Shown one piece after another: positions 45,214 through 57,163 of a stretch of 64,000 nucleotides of DNA (positions are counted from its first letter, which is position 1; each line of letters opens with the position of its first letter). Source of the stretch: Flaccisagitta enflata (taxonomy: Eukaryota > Chaetognatha > Sagittoidea > Aphragmophora); assembly GCA_965153355.1 (NCBI GenBank), contig OZ231126.1, positions 86,304,001-86,368,000 on the forward strand, read 5' to 3'. A program made the translations under genes and the position numbers. The notes under the pieces were generated by a model, which was not told where the DNA came from, made no database searches, and was given only the letters and a program-made list of their open reading frames with translations.

Positions 45214-46739
45214 CAGAGATGCAGAAGCGGAAGCGGAAGCGGAAGGCACTTTTTGTTACTAAATGGAAGCGAAAGTGGATGCAGAAAAACAAGCGCTTCC
45301 GCTTCCGCTTCAACTTCTATTTCTACTTTTTAATGTTTCAATTTTTGATTATCTACTACAGTTAAACCCGGCCATAATGGATCCAAGAGTAACAGAAATC
45401 TGCATATAATTGATGTAAAAATTTAGCCCTATCAAGTATATTTCTTTTGATTTCTATATTGGCGAAAACAGAAATTTGCCTATAGTGGATAAGATTTATT
45501 GATCCCTTGCTTGGGTGCTTCACATAGCAAAAGTTGCTTACTTCTTTTCATCCTCTTTACCTAATGTGGAGTGGCTAATTTTAAGACCCTTACCATTTTT
45601 CTTTTATCAAAAATCGTTCATCTTCCGTTTTTTAGAAAATTGTTTTTGAGAGCCTAATTTGTATATTACAGTGGGATTAAAAGATATACTGATCTTCTTT
45701 GTATTAGCTTTTACAAATTTCTGCTCTTTAAAGAATTGTTAATCTACCTTATCACAAGCTCTTTCATAACTTATGCTCTGATATTTTAATTTATTTTTAC
45801 AAAAATCAGGATTTTCTAAAACTAGCAATTGTTTCTTTTGTAACAAGACTACACAGGATTTTGCTGAATTCTGGGAAATCTGAAGAAAATTTAAGGCCAA
45901 AACAAAAACAGAAGATGAAGGAATTTTGAGAAAAAGAAAACGGTCATCTTCATATTTTTTTTCACTCCGTATTTGGTCAGCGGGATGAGAAGAAAATCAA
46001 ATTTTTTGCTATGCGAAGCTCCCAAATCCCTTGCCTTCCATTATTGTGGGGTTTAACTGAACTATCTTTATCATTTCAAAATTTGAAATAATTTTCAAAA
46101 ACGAAAGGAAATAGCTGATCCAGTGACGCTATGAATTATTATATGAATCATACAAAATTTCGCAAATTGATTTAAAACATATAAAATGAAAATGTCATCA
46201 AAAATAATCAATAGTAATGATAAAAAAAGATTTTCTATGAGCTTTGATTGTTTTGAATCATTGCAAAAACTGTTTTTGGATCTGTTTTCCATATATTTCG
46301 CCCCGCTATACTAGATCCAAGAGTAATGGAAATCAACAAATAAGGGACATTTAATTTTGGTCCCCTCATGTCATCTCATTTTAGTTTTTATATGAGCAAT
46401 ATTGAAATTCCGCAAATGATAGATAGTTTTTGTTGGTCCTTTGACATCTATCATTTTAGGGTTTGATTTCTTTTTCATCTGTTTTTTTTCCAAAACTTTT
46501 CTTTGTTTATATGTTTTTTTTTTTCTTGCAGAAAAAAAATTGTGTAGATCTAGTTGAAACTTAGCAATGTAGCGGCAAAAGCAGAATTGGAAGCGGAAGA
46601 TATGCCTTAAAAAATAGTGGAAGCGGAAGCTATATCATTTTAAATGTTGGAAGTGGAAGCGGGAGCTGTCATTTTTCAAACAGGTCAATTGGAAGCGGAA
46701 GCGGAAGTTGTCTAAAAATCTACCGCTTCTGCATCCCTG
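45214..46739. mobile_element. Non-autonomous hAT-like element with perfect 8-bp TSD
   Basis: Ends CAGAGATGCAGAAGCGG and CCGCTTCTGCATCCCTG are flanked by GTCGTAAC at 45206-45213 and 46740-46747. The motif GGAAGCGGAAGC is iterated near both ends. The 1.5-kb interior has no transposase and contains pogo-like sequences. Confidence 0.88.
45357..46062. mobile_element. Pogo/Tigger-like MITE nested in the hAT element
   Basis: CAGTTAAACCCGGCCATAAT at the left pairs with ATTATTGTGGGGTTTAACTG at the right, flanked by TA on the left and AA on the right. GGATCCAAGAGTAACAGAAA recurs in diverged form at 46311 (AGATCCAAGAGTAATGGAAA), suggesting a second partial copy at 46290-46400. Confidence 0.65.
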
Positions 46740-46848
46740 GTCGTAACACAAGATCTACGGCCACCAAGCTCCCTCTGGTGACTCCGTCCCATCCGGGGCC
46801 GGCTTCTGTCAATGATATTTCTCTCTTTGTTTCTAGTTATTCTATCAG

Positions 46849-47110
<262 letters not shown>

Positions 47111-47694
47111 GAGTAAAAAAAGAGAGGACGAAGAATTGAATGAAGTTTAAAAATGCGCGGAATCGCAAAGGAAGTTTATTGTTCCAAAAGAGAGGAAAAA
47201 CGAGAGGAAAATTATGTTGGATTCATGTAAAGAGACGCCGCCCCAATTTCAAGCCAAGACTCTAAAAGAGGGAGCGTGAAAAGAGAGAAAAGAAAAAAGA
47301 TTTACGCGAGGAAAAAGAAAATCGGGGTTGTTTTAACTTGTTTATTTTGTTTGAGGGATTTTGGGATGTGTAACTTGGATTGGGATACAGCGAGATGGCC
47401 CGAAGGGCTGGGTGGTTGGATTGGACAGGACAAGTTGGAAATGGACCCACGCTAGATTTGAATATTGGAGTTGGGCGGGCACAAGGATCCCCACGAGAGA
47501 AAACTTTCTTGGCAAAGCTCATTTTGATGCCCAGAGTGAATAAAAACGTCACCAATCATAGCGAAAGAGATAGAGATAGAGCCGGCTCACAACAGTCACA
47601 ACATAGACACATACAGTGAAGAGAACGTACGAGCCACGTAGACTTAAACAGACTGACAGACACGAACATGCGCAGGCACAAGGAAAACACACAT

Positions 47695-47957
<263 letters not shown>

Positions 47958-48329
47958 TTCCTCAGGCTAAGTGAGGTAGGAAACAAGGAAGAAAGGAGGA
48001 AAGGAGGGAAGGAAGAAAGAACGAGTGAAAAAGAGAATGAGAAGGTCCATAAAGCGGAAAGCAATGAGGTTTTTCCCGACCATTAAAGTTGTTGAATCAT
48101 TGCGATAATGATTCGACGACCAGACTCTGTCTAAATTGGCTCCAAATCGGCGCTCGACAATTTCCGGTTTTCCGGACTCTCTTTAACAATCGTTTCTAAA
48201 CCGCGGAAGATGAACAGATTCACTGTCTCCGATCTTCTACTAGATACAAGCGCTGTGGAAGTATTCACATCGCCTAGAAAAAGGCACACATGCACACGAA
48301 GAATATAAACACCTACGTAAAGGTTACCT

Positions 48330-48495
48330 CAGCAACATGATACTGTTGAACCCCGCAAAAACAGACGTCAAGAGATTGTTTTACAGGCAGATTTCTGTTA
48401 TTGCTAACATATAGAAAGTAATAAGAAATGACATGAAGGGACCAAAATTTCCATGTTAAAGGCGGATTTCTCTTACTCTCGGATGTGTTGCTGTA
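48330..48495 (-). mobile_element. Pogo-like MITE fragment
   Basis: GTTGAACCCCGCAAAAACAG at one end and ACATGAAGGGACCAAAATTT and TCTCTTACTCTCGGATG are the inverse of the segment at 46311-46385. Only part of the element is present. Confidence 0.55.
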
Positions 48496-48971
48496 GTCGG
48501 AAAACAAGAAGACAAACAAGCAAAACAAAAATGAAGGAAATACAAAAAACAAGAAAACAAAAAAACAAAACAAAACAAAACAAAAAATAAAAACTTAACA
48601 TGTCAGCCACCAGACATGTATGTAATTGTAAACGAAACGTTGGTTGTCACTTGTGACCATAGTGCTTGCAAATTCAAAGACTTGTCTGTCTGTCTGTTTG
48701 TTTATCTGTCTGACGCTCAGTACAGACACGCGAGATGGCGTGGAAAAAAAGCGACAGAAAAGAAAAAGAGAGAAAAGCCGGTTTGATACCTCAATTCTGC
48801 ATTCTATGGCAACAATAAAAAGATGATAAAATGGAATAAACTAGCAAAGAGAATCAAGTTTTCCACTCTCTCTCTCAGATCTGCTCGCTCACTCGCAGCC
48901 TCTCTCAACTCAGTTTCCATTTTAACGTTTATCATTTCAACTTTGGAAAAAAACGGGGGAGGAAAGTAGAG

Positions 48972-48974
<3 letters not shown>

Positions 48975-49062
<88 letters not shown>

Positions 49063-49085
49063 AGAGACAGACAGACAGACAGAGA
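48975..49085 (+). repeat. GA and GACA microsatellite
   Basis: (GA)n of about 80 bp followed by GAAAGA and GACA units. Confidence 0.97.
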
Positions 49086-49214
49086 GAACATAAAGACAGA
49101 CACAGAAGGACAGACAGACAAAAAAGGCGAGAGAAGTGACAGACCCAGAATTAGGGAAAGACTAGTCCACAGTCCACACAAACAGTACCAACTGCCGATC
49201 ATAAATACGCATTT

Positions 49215-49309
49215 TCAACTCGAGCGTGACAACTCGAGTGTGACCAACGGACCAACGGACAGACGGACGGACAAAGCCTCTTATAGAGTTGCGTGTCCGC
49301 AACTTAAAA
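49215..49309 (-). mobile_element. HINE-like 5' portion, GTTGCGGAC subfamily
   Basis: On the minus strand: TTTTTAAGTTGCGGACACGC, AACTCTATAAGAGGCTTTGT, (GTCC)n, then TCACGCTCGAGTT. It begins exactly where the next element ends. Confidence 0.65.
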
Positions 49310-49475
49310 ACAAGGCCAGATACACGGCTACCCGTCGCATGCGGATGGGCAGGGGCAGTGATAAAATAGGGTAACCATGCATTTGGGCAGGAGCAGTACA
49401 TAATGCAAAAAAAGTAAAACTTGACCAACTGACCGACAGACGGACAAATCGGGGTGTAGAGTGGCGTAGACAGAC
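49309..49475 (-). mobile_element. HINE-like element joined head to tail to the preceding one
   Basis: On the minus strand: GTCTACGCCACTCTACACCC, GTCC/GGTC units, core CTGCTCCTGCCC and CTGCCCCTGCCCATCC, GCATGCGACGGGTAGC and CGTGTATCTGGCCTTGTTTT. The 5' stem has decayed. Confidence 0.65.
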
Positions 49476-49894
49476 AGACAGACATGAAGACATAAAGCGT
49501 CTAGTAAACCATACAAATGCAAAGTCCTCGACCCTAAGACAAATCCATCCAGCCGGAAAGACAGACAGATAGACAGACAGACAGAAAGTATGTCATAGAC
49601 CGAGGAAAATTGGCAAGCAGTTAACAGATGAGAGCTAAGCCGCGCTCGATGAAAAAAAAAGAATGGTTTGGATTTTTTTTATTATTGCGGTAAAAACTAA
49701 AATAATCAGTATTCAAGAGTTAATCAAACTTATTTACTCAAGTTTAAAATGAGATGACGAAGCTTTGTTGGGTATTTTCACTATTTTGCACATGAGTTTC
49801 GCTTTTGCTTTTGTCATATACTCAAATGAATTCTAATTGTGAAACTGACAATTTTTGTGGTTTTTTGCTCGGCTTAAGAGCGAGTTTTTCTGGA

Positions 49895-49985
49895 CTCAAC
49901 AACAACAACAAACAAACCCAAGAACAACCTAACAACAACAACAACAACGATAACAACACAAGACAACGGCAAACAACGACACCAT
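49895..49985 (+). repeat. AAC-type repeat
   Basis: Imperfect (AAC)n with ACAACGATAAC interruptions. Confidence 0.85.
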
Positions 49986-49999
49986 GCCACGATTTCCAC

Positions 50000-50430
50000 T
50001 TTTTGTGACAGGGGTAAACTAGAGGACAGACGAGAGAATAGCCAAAGCAGTGATTTCTCTATCAACCAAATCCTATAGTATAGCAGAGTTTCCATGCTTT
50101 CGCTTTTCGAGGTCTTCTGTATCGCACATAAATAAACACTGGCGACTCTGCGACGCCGACGGATACCAAACACGCCTTTTGAGCGCGATCTCATGCATCA
50201 GTGATGCCTTTCGTGGTCACGAGGCGGTGCAGTGTGTGGAGAATCAAAGGCATTTAGAGGGGGAACAGTGACACAGCATGCAGCACAGGTACAGGCTACA
50301 GAATGAGGGACAAGGACTCGGGTAGAGATCTTGTCCATGCGATTAAGATTGAAAGGCATTTATGTCAGTCTGCCGGACCCGAACACGGCAAACCTTGGAT
50401 AAATCTGGGAAACTACGAAAATGTAACCTG
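50000..50430. other. Unique stretch, no gene recognised
   Basis: Short frames on both strands without recognisable domains or convincing splice pairs. Confidence 0.3.
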
Positions 50431-51245
50431 TACCAATAAAGGCGGCTCTCGCCGTAGGAAAAAAGTCGTGAGTGCAAGGTTTTGGAATTTCTTGTGATTG
50501 TGTTTTGTCTTGTTGATTGCCTTTTTTATTCTTCGGGCATCTTTTTGGTTTGTTTCACTCTCTACATGTGTTTCTCTGTTTGTTCTTTGTTTGCCCGTCT
50601 CTTTCTCATTTTCTCTCTCTCTTTCTCTCTCCCATTCTGAATTTCTCTCTCCCCTTTTCATTCTCTCTCTCCCCTTCTCTCATGTAACATGGGTTACAAT
50701 ATTGTTGCTGACAGGTGGACAGACGCATCCAACCCCCATCCACACCCCAGCCTCAACTTCCACACACAAGCATCTAGACCGCTTTTTTTTCCACTCTTTG
50801 ACTCAGATGGACAGACGGACCAACAGACCAATGGATAGACCGACAGGCAAAGCCTCTCACAGCGTCCAGAGTTGAAATAAGAGAGAGACTGTGCTGCTAG
50901 GATGCACAATCATCACCAGGGACATTTCAAAGTTCAAATAGACTTCAACTAACTCGATTCCTTGTTTTGGGAAAAATGCGAAAATCCGCAAAAATATAAA
51001 ATTCATAAAATTCAAAAAATCATAGCTCCAAAACTATCAATCGCACAGAATTCTGCTTGGCGTCATCTGAAAGAGGAGAATTAGCTCTTTCTTAGCTATT
51101 AATTTTATGCGTAGTCCCATTCTGCCCCTAAAATGCACCAACTTGCCCAAACGCTACATAAAACAAAGGGAAATCTGTATTTCTCTGCAGGACTCAAAAA
51201 GACCGAAGGGACTTCGTCTCTTTGACTTTTTTCCAAATAATGAGC
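50430..51245. mobile_element. Diverged copy of the 14104-15022 element
   Basis: AAAGGCGGCTCTCGCCGTAG, then GAAAAAAGTCGT, opens it. TTCTGCTTGGCGTCATCTGA, AGCTCTTTCTTAGCTAT and GACTTTTTTCCAAATAATGA lie toward the other end. A HINE-like element (50690-50880) and CT tracts are inserted. Confidence 0.6.
50690..50880 (-). mobile_element. HINE-like element, GTTGC subfamily, diverged
   Basis: The left side GTTACAATATTGTTGCTGAC is the inverse of the subfamily 3' end. The right side AAAGCCTCTCACAGCGTCCA is a decayed 5' end after a GACC/GGAC tract. Confidence 0.5.
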
Positions 51246-52010
51246 AGGCGGAAACATGTTGGTGAAAGATGGATAGACAGACATGAAATCACACAGGCGA
51301 AGAAAGACACCTGAGAGAAAGAGACAAACAGACAGAGAGAAAGATATAGGTACAGATACACATAGAAAGAGGGAGAAAATTATAAAAGAAAAGGAAGGAA
51401 AAAAAAAATAGCAGCCGCCGAAAACGGTTGTGTCGTTTTTGATCTGCCGACGTGGGATGGAGAGTTTGGCGGCCGGCAGATCGGAGCTCGCATTTTATGT
51501 CCTCTATTCGCAGCTGCGACGCGGGGACGCAGTTATATCCGTTTATTTCGAGGTATAACAGCTCCAACACGAAAAGACCACTTTATTTCGCGAGAGGCCA
51601 CACGACCGACCGCCAACAAAAGTCAAAACACACCCGAAAATTCCGCGCCTGCCTGCCTCCTTTGGGGTCACTCTCTCTTTCTCTGTCAATATCACCTTCT
51701 CTCATACTTGTTGTATCTGACTTTCTCCGCCTTTGTGTGTTTCTATGAATCTGCATGTCCTTCCTTACCTCTGACTGTCCGTCTCTGTGTGTCTGTCTGC
51801 CTCAGTCTCCATCCCTCTCCCATACTATTTCGTTCTCAACATGAATTTCCAAGTATTGTTTCGCCTCACAGAATTATGGCTCAAATGCGAGGGTTCCACA
51901 ATGAGTCAATGACCCTTAAGGGTGTCAAGTTTGACTGCGTCACATAGCAAAAGATGGGAGTATCCCTTTATTCCCTAAGCCCCATTTAAATGATATCATT
52001 GATACGGGAC
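51245..52010. other. Unique stretch, no gene recognised
   Basis: 51400-51670 is GC-richer. Frames exist on both strands (for example a minus-strand frame with LEINGYNCVPASQLRIED) but no domain or splice pair could be confirmed. Confidence 0.3.
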
Positions 52011-52019
52011 GTCAATTGA

Positions 52020-52185
52020 TAAGTAACACGTCGCAGGAGTTGGAGGGGGGGGGTGCGGGGGCGGAATTTTGCGTTTTCACATGTTTAGACTCGAGCGTAA
52101 CGAACCAACGGAGCGACTGACCAACAGACGGACGCTTCAACGGACATAACCTCTTACAGAGTCGCGAGTCCACGGCAAGAAGTAT
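52020..52185 (-). mobile_element. HINE-like element, diverged
   Basis: On the minus strand: TTGCCGTGGACTCGCGACTC, TGTAAGAGGTTATGTCC, GTCC/GGTC units and TTACGCTCGAGTCTAAACAT. Its 3' end is unclear, near GTAACACGTCGCAGG. Confidence 0.45.
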
Positions 52186-52911
52186 GAGTTTCTTCTCACA
52201 AGAAAATGTAAACACCCTGTCCTATTTTCCTCTCCCCTCAAGCGCTCCCTCGGATCCCCTCACTCTCTTGCCGCCAATCAACCCTTCCCAAAAAAATCCC
52301 TTTTCCCACTCTACGTCAAACTCAGATGATACTGATGCCATGGCTTTGTTTTATGAATGCAATTCGCATCTGAGTCCCTCTCTCGGTCTCTCTCTCTCTC
52401 TTTCGCCTTTTCCTTCATAGCCTCTCACCTGAAAGGCCTCCACAGCGTTAATACGAAAATAGAGAGAGACGAGAATAACAAGAGGAATAACGGCCAGCAC
52501 CCGAGAGGGTTTTTTTACGATATCAATGACGACTATGACGACGACGATACGACGATGACGACGACGAAAACGACGTTTACAATGGACTACCATCATTACC
52601 ATGGCAGGAAAAAACGACATCAATCCCAAATGAGAAAAAAGATAACTAATTTTAAAGCCTACAACTTTCGAAATAAATGTAAAGGAAATGCTTTATGCTT
52701 TGTTAACGTTAGAAAAAAACCAAGTGGTAATGAGAAAAAGGTTTTCTTTAAGAAAATAGTTTCAACGCAATGATAAATACCAATGTAGCACTCAAAATGT
52801 TACTCGTAAATCTTGTGATTTGTGAAGCCAAAAATACTGCTTTCCCAAAATTGTTACCAAATTGGCCAAAAAAGTCAACCAAAAAGCTCGATGCAGGCAG
52901 ACGCTTCTTTC

Positions 52912-53135
52912 AACAAGGCCATCGTGTTACAAGTCGCGTGCGGTCTTGAAGACTAAAAGACTAAAAAACCTAAAGACCAAAAGATAAAACAACTAAAAGC
53001 AGGAGCAGTAATGCAAAAAACGCCCAAAAACGCCAAAAAAAGCTAACGCGGACGGACCGACGGACCGAGACTGACGGACAGACCGACCGACCAACAAAGC
53101 TGGTCATAGAGTCGCGTAGCACGCGACTAAAAAGA
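52912..53135 (-). mobile_element. HINE-like element, GTCGCGTGC subfamily
   Basis: On the minus strand: TTTTTAGTCGCGTGCTACGC, GACTCTATGACCAGC, (GGTC)n, AAAACGCC units, a single TGCTCCTGC core, GACCGCACGCGACTTGTAAC and GGCCTTGTTG. The 3' GCACGCGACT matches the 5' stem exactly. Confidence 0.72.
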
Positions 53136-53352
53136 TGCGATGCTCTATCTGTAAAAAAGTTGGAAAATTCGAGAAAAACAAAAGCACCAAGCAGGTGAAG
53201 CACGAGTTAAAGAATAGACAAACCTAGTCAAACGAATTGAAAATTGCATAGAAATAAGGAGAGTCTCATATAGACAGAGAGAAAAGAAGCTAATGAATTA
53301 CGCTGCGAGTGTTGTCCCTCTGGAAAAGCCACACCCTTCAAGAACGACATGA

Positions 53353-53574
53353 TTAGTTTTGGTCCCAAAGAGTTTTTGCATATTTGACGAGAAACTCGAA
53401 CTGTTTCTCTGAAGTGACGAATTTTGGATTTGCGTCTCTCGCGGTCAAAATTGCCCACGAAAGATCGACTGATTGAGACTGAAACGTCTTCTGGGCCAAA
53501 AGCAGAGAGCACAAGAAAAGACCGGATTTCTCCACCCCGTCCAAACAGTGGATCATCAGCGCCTCGTTAGGATC
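53353..53574 (-). CDS. PTP gene, last exon with degraded P-loop
   Basis: 222 bases from AAAATTCAG, reading DPNEALMIHCLDGVEKSG and ending YAKTLWDQN plus TAA. The position of HC and Gly matches the PTP signature while Arg is replaced by Lys. Confidence 0.9.
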   Translation of the reverse strand, partial: DPNEALMIHCLDGVEKSGLFLCSLLLAQKTFQSQSVDLSWAILTARDANPKFVTSEKQFEFLVKYAKTLWDQN

Positions 53575-55454
53575 CTGAATTTTACAGGTACTGATTAGTT
53601 TTCTTTTTCATTCTTAGATGTCCAATACCCAAAACTCAATAATCATATAGCAAAATGCACCCATGCTTCAAGTATACCATTTATTGTGTATTGCCGCATC
53701 TAACTGTCAATCACAGGAAACTGCAACCCGTATCTCTATCTATCCATGTCCATCAGTTGGACGATCCAGCTTGCTCGGCGTTTTTGTGGATTATTGCTTC
53801 TGCGTGAAAACTTGATCAGCCTTATTCGTCGCTGCCCCTGCCCACCAAACTTAACTAGGATAGCCTCATTTGTCAATCCTTACGTGTGTCTTGACGACGG
53901 TTTCCACGAAATCCAGAAAGGATTTGGTTTTCTTGGAGTCTGGAACGGACTTTCCTGGAACTTTTCCTTTGCTGGAGTTTGAGTCAGGCCAATCCGTGAA
54001 TTCAAGAATTTCCACTTTGTGAGGTTCTCCACCTGGAACAAAGAGAGGAAAAAACTTTTTAACCGAATTATGAAACCTTATTAAAATTTCCAAAAATTCC
54101 AATCAATACCAATCAATACAATGCCAAAGAAGTCGATCTGCAATATCCATATATTAATCAGAGTAATCAATCAATCAGTCAGTCACTTCATCATAATAAG
54201 CAGAATCTTACATATTGGTTTGATCTGCATCTTCCTCTGCCTGAAGTTTTGTCCCGATTTGCCCGTCGATTCTCCCGAATCTTTGACGGTGAAAAGAGAC
54301 TGAAGCGCGTCAATCTGAGTTGCCCTTTTACTGGCTTCTTTCTCTCCAACCCGCCAATACTCTGGCGCATCATCTCTGTCGAACTGATTCAGCGCGACAA
54401 CTCGAGTGACTTTTCGCTCTAGAATCACGGCGAGGAATTCGGCGAGGGTGTTGGGAAGCGGTGACTGCGTGCAGATGATGTTGGCGGGCCGTTGGAAGGA
54501 GTCACAGAAGACGGCGTTGATGAAGTTCTCTCCTTTGGGCGGGATGAACATTTCCACGAAGATGCTGCTTTTCTCTGGCGGGAACTCGATTAGCGGGTGA
54601 AACCGGATTTTCTCCGTATCCGGCTTTGTGCCGTTGCTGGTGACGTAGGTTGCTTCGTCAACGCCGAATGTGTCTTCAGAAGATTTTTGTAGCTTCTGTA
54701 GATGCTGGAACAAAGCCTTGAAATCTGTCAGAATCGTTTCCCACGGTTTTGGCGTGTTGTCCTTCCTCTTCATAGAGGGAGAGGAGGAAGCCGAAGAAGG
54801 GATAATTTTTTTCACCCCAACTTGCAGCTGCTTTTTCCTCAGCGGCCATGGAGTCATGGATTTGCTGAGAGCGATTTCCATGACGTCGTAGATGTAGCCG
54901 AGTTGATCTTTCGTCTGCACCATCTTCATTCGATCTTCGCGAAGTCGTTTGATGGTGCGGACGGCATCGAGACCTTTGTCTCCGTTGACCATCGCTTCGT
55001 CGACGATATTGTGGAGGGCGATAAAGGTTCCCGTGCGACCAATTCCGGCGCTGCAGTGGACGAGCATTGGGCCGATGGATGCTGGTGATTCAGAAGTGGC
55101 GTAGACGCTGGAGGAGGCGACGGCTTCGCGGACTGTATTGAGGAATACCGACATCACCACTTTAGAAAGAGGAACCCCTTTGTCAGGCCAAGCCGTGAAG
55201 TGCAAATGCAGGATCTCTCTCTCTTGACTGTTTTCTTTGGCGTCCGCCGCTGGGAAATACATTACTGACAGCCGCCGACGTACATATAAAGCGAAGACTT
55301 GCTCGTCAATGAGATTAATAAGGAAGATTTGTTGATTCTTTTGGCCATTTGAGTGAAGATCCAATGGCTCGTTTGCGTCTGCCCAATATTTGTGACATTT
55401 TTTGCTGCCACCTTCCACCAGATTCGTCAACATAACCAAATGGCGCACATTTTC
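53353..55454 (-). CDS. Receptor-type tandem protein tyrosine phosphatase, C-terminal part
   Basis: Three exons (55454-54212, 54032-53884, 53574-53353) join in frame to 537 residues plus TAA. The first catalytic domain starts inside exon one with NVRHLVMLTNLVEGGSKKC, has the WPD loop at residues 89-91 (HFTAWPDKG), the P-loop HCSAGIGRTG with Cys134 and Arg140, and the Q loop at about 180-184 (QTKDQ). It should dephosphorylate phosphotyrosine. After a Ser/Lys linker a second domain contains CTQSPLPNTLAEF, FTDWPD at 426-431 and HCLDGVEKSG at 473-482. There the P-loop keeps Cys474 but Lys480 replaces the catalytic Arg, so this domain is probably regulatory, as in many receptor PTPs. Exons for the first third of domain one, the membrane segment and the ectodomain are not seen upstream. 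The reading begins at an acceptor, not a start codon. Confidence 0.9.
53735..53868 (+). mobile_element. HINE-like remnant inside the last PTP intron
   Basis: CATGTCCATCAGTTGGACGA, TATTGCTTCTGCGTG, GTCGCTGCCCCTGCCCACCA and ACTAGGATAGCC resemble the GTCC tract, core and 3' part. It ends within about 20 bp of the exon end at 53884. Confidence 0.45.
53884..54032 (-). CDS. PTP gene, exon with domain 2 WPD loop
   Basis: 149 bases between TTGTTCCAG and GTAAGG, completing the split Cys codon and reading GEPHKVEILEFTDWPD, then a Lys/Ser-rich insert and SFLDFVETVVKTH. Confidence 0.88.
54212..55454 (-). CDS. PTP gene, exon with catalytic domain 1 and start of domain 2
   Basis: 1243 bases from the acceptor CTCAACAG to the donor ATAT|GTAAGA, phase 1 at the end. 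An unusually long single exon holds most of domain 1, the linker and half of domain 2 without introns. Confidence 0.92.
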
Positions 55455-55729
55455 CTGTTGAGGAGAAAAAGTCTTTTAAAAAATCAAATTTACTTGACTT
55501 TTTGTTTTTGCATCAGTTTGCTCTACATAAATTTGAAGGCAAACGCGAGTAATCTAACTTTTGACAGCCAAATTGATGACTATCTTAATAGTGCAACCCG
55601 CGGATTCTAGACTATTCCTTATACATTGGCTGTTGCCGATCTTCTGTTTTAGGGGTATAATGCCGATCTTCTGAAAAAAGAATTAAATTAACCCCTAAAT
55701 CCGTTAGAGGCGCCCTCGATAGTGACTTA

Positions 55730-56330
55730 CCATCTTGGCCATAAATATACGGACAGCTTTAAAGTGTCATAGCTCGCTCAATTTTAATCGCAGTGAGATG
55801 ATTTTTTTTTCAAAATTCGCATCTTCAAAAAATCTATCAAATGAGACCAAGCTGGTTCCTGTATCTTCATTCGTTTAGAAATGAGAGCAGAACAAAGAAA
55901 ACTTTTGCTTTTTGCAAAATGGGTGGGGCGATTTTTTTCTAGCCTCTTGAAGATAGCACACTGGTGCTTCGCACCAATATGCAAAGAAATGGCATAAAGA
56001 TGGATGAGTTCAGCTCTTCCCAGGTTAGCGTGGACCAGTTTGGATCTCAATCCAATAGAGAATATGTGGAATGAAGCAAAAAACCCGCAGCAACACAAGA
56101 AAACAACAACAAAATTGGGGCAGAAAATAATGGTGCAAAAGGTTTGGAACATCATCACTCCAGAGTACCTCCAATCTCTCTACAAGTCAATGCCACAGCC
56201 TGTGCAGGCGACAGTGGATACCCAAGACAGTGATGCTAAAAATTAGATGCATTCTGACATGTTTTCTGTCCACTTTTAGACAGTAAATAAACTTATACAC
56301 CAACTGTCCGTATATTTATGGCCAAGATGG
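55730..56330 (+). mobile_element. Internally deleted Tc1-like element with TA duplication
   Basis: CCATCTTGGCCATAAATATA, then CGGACAG, at the left is the inverse of CTGTCCGTATATTTATGGCC, then AAGATGG, at the right, with TA on both sides. 601 bp is much shorter than a typical full Tc1 element. The 3' part keeps the end of a transposase. A 5' end copy lies at 20454-20655. Confidence 0.88.
56004..56246 (+). pseudogene. Tc1 transposase C-terminal remnant
   Basis: The frame contains LDLNPIENMWNEAKN, the conserved region around the last catalytic residue of Tc1-type transposases, then VWNIITPEYLQSLYKSMPQ and a Lys-Asn end. The N-terminal DNA-binding and first catalytic parts are deleted. The frame starts at an internal ATG with a stop upstream. 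Confidence 0.85.
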
Positions 56331-56339
56331 TAGACTAAT

Positions 56340-57160
56340 TTTAAACAATTGGCACCTCCATATGACGATAGGAAATGGCGCTGACTCAGTAGTGTGAATA
56401 TTTATAAACAAACAAGCGTTTAGAAAATAACGCTAATTGAATCTATGTTTGAATCCTATCGTTTTGGAATGCAATTCAGGGTAGCTTCCTATGACTATTG
56501 AGATTGTACTGAAACATGAGTTGGGGATTTTTCGGCCTTAGGAGCCAGAACAACGAACTTTTAGTGAAGGGCCTCTATTCATATATGTTAGATTGAAACC
56601 AGGGTAAATGTGTTTTCCCATTGGTTTCCACAAAAATGAAGGGTTCTTATGTAAAGAACACATCTAAAGCATGTATCATACGTATTTTCATTGTTATTAC
56701 AATTCAAGAAGTTTCATCATTAGTAATGTGAACTAGAAAGGTTTTATAAGGCTTTTCAGCGGGATGCACTCTTAACGCTTTTTGGGACTGTTTTGCGCGG
56801 TGCAATTCATGAATTATGACTTGATTTTGCATTAAGATATTGCTCTTCAGTTCGTTTTTTAGAAAACTACAAATAGAGTCAACCATGTATCCAAGGATTG
56901 CATATGGTCAGTGCCTCAGCGGTACCCATTGCCCAACTCTATCACTGCTTAAAAAAAAATGAGATGAGAGTAGAGCAGTGGCCCCAAAGCACTGAACTGA
57001 AATGTGCGCCACGTGGCTCATTGGGGATTAACATTATATCTTTTCCATTACATCGCTGTTAAATCTATTTAACATTTTTATTCAAAGCTTACATATTACA
57101 TCATAATCGGCAAGAAAATAGTTTTAGCTTTCTTTCGATGTATCACATAATAGGATTTAA
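56340..57160. other. Unassigned stretch
   Basis: No supported gene or element. Short frames only. Confidence 0.35.
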
Positions 57161-57163
57161 GTA

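Noticed and set aside
51289-51570. Minus-strand frame with LEINGYNCVPASQLRIED as an exon
   Set aside because: It has no recognisable domain and passes into a low-complexity FFF run; splice sites not convincing.
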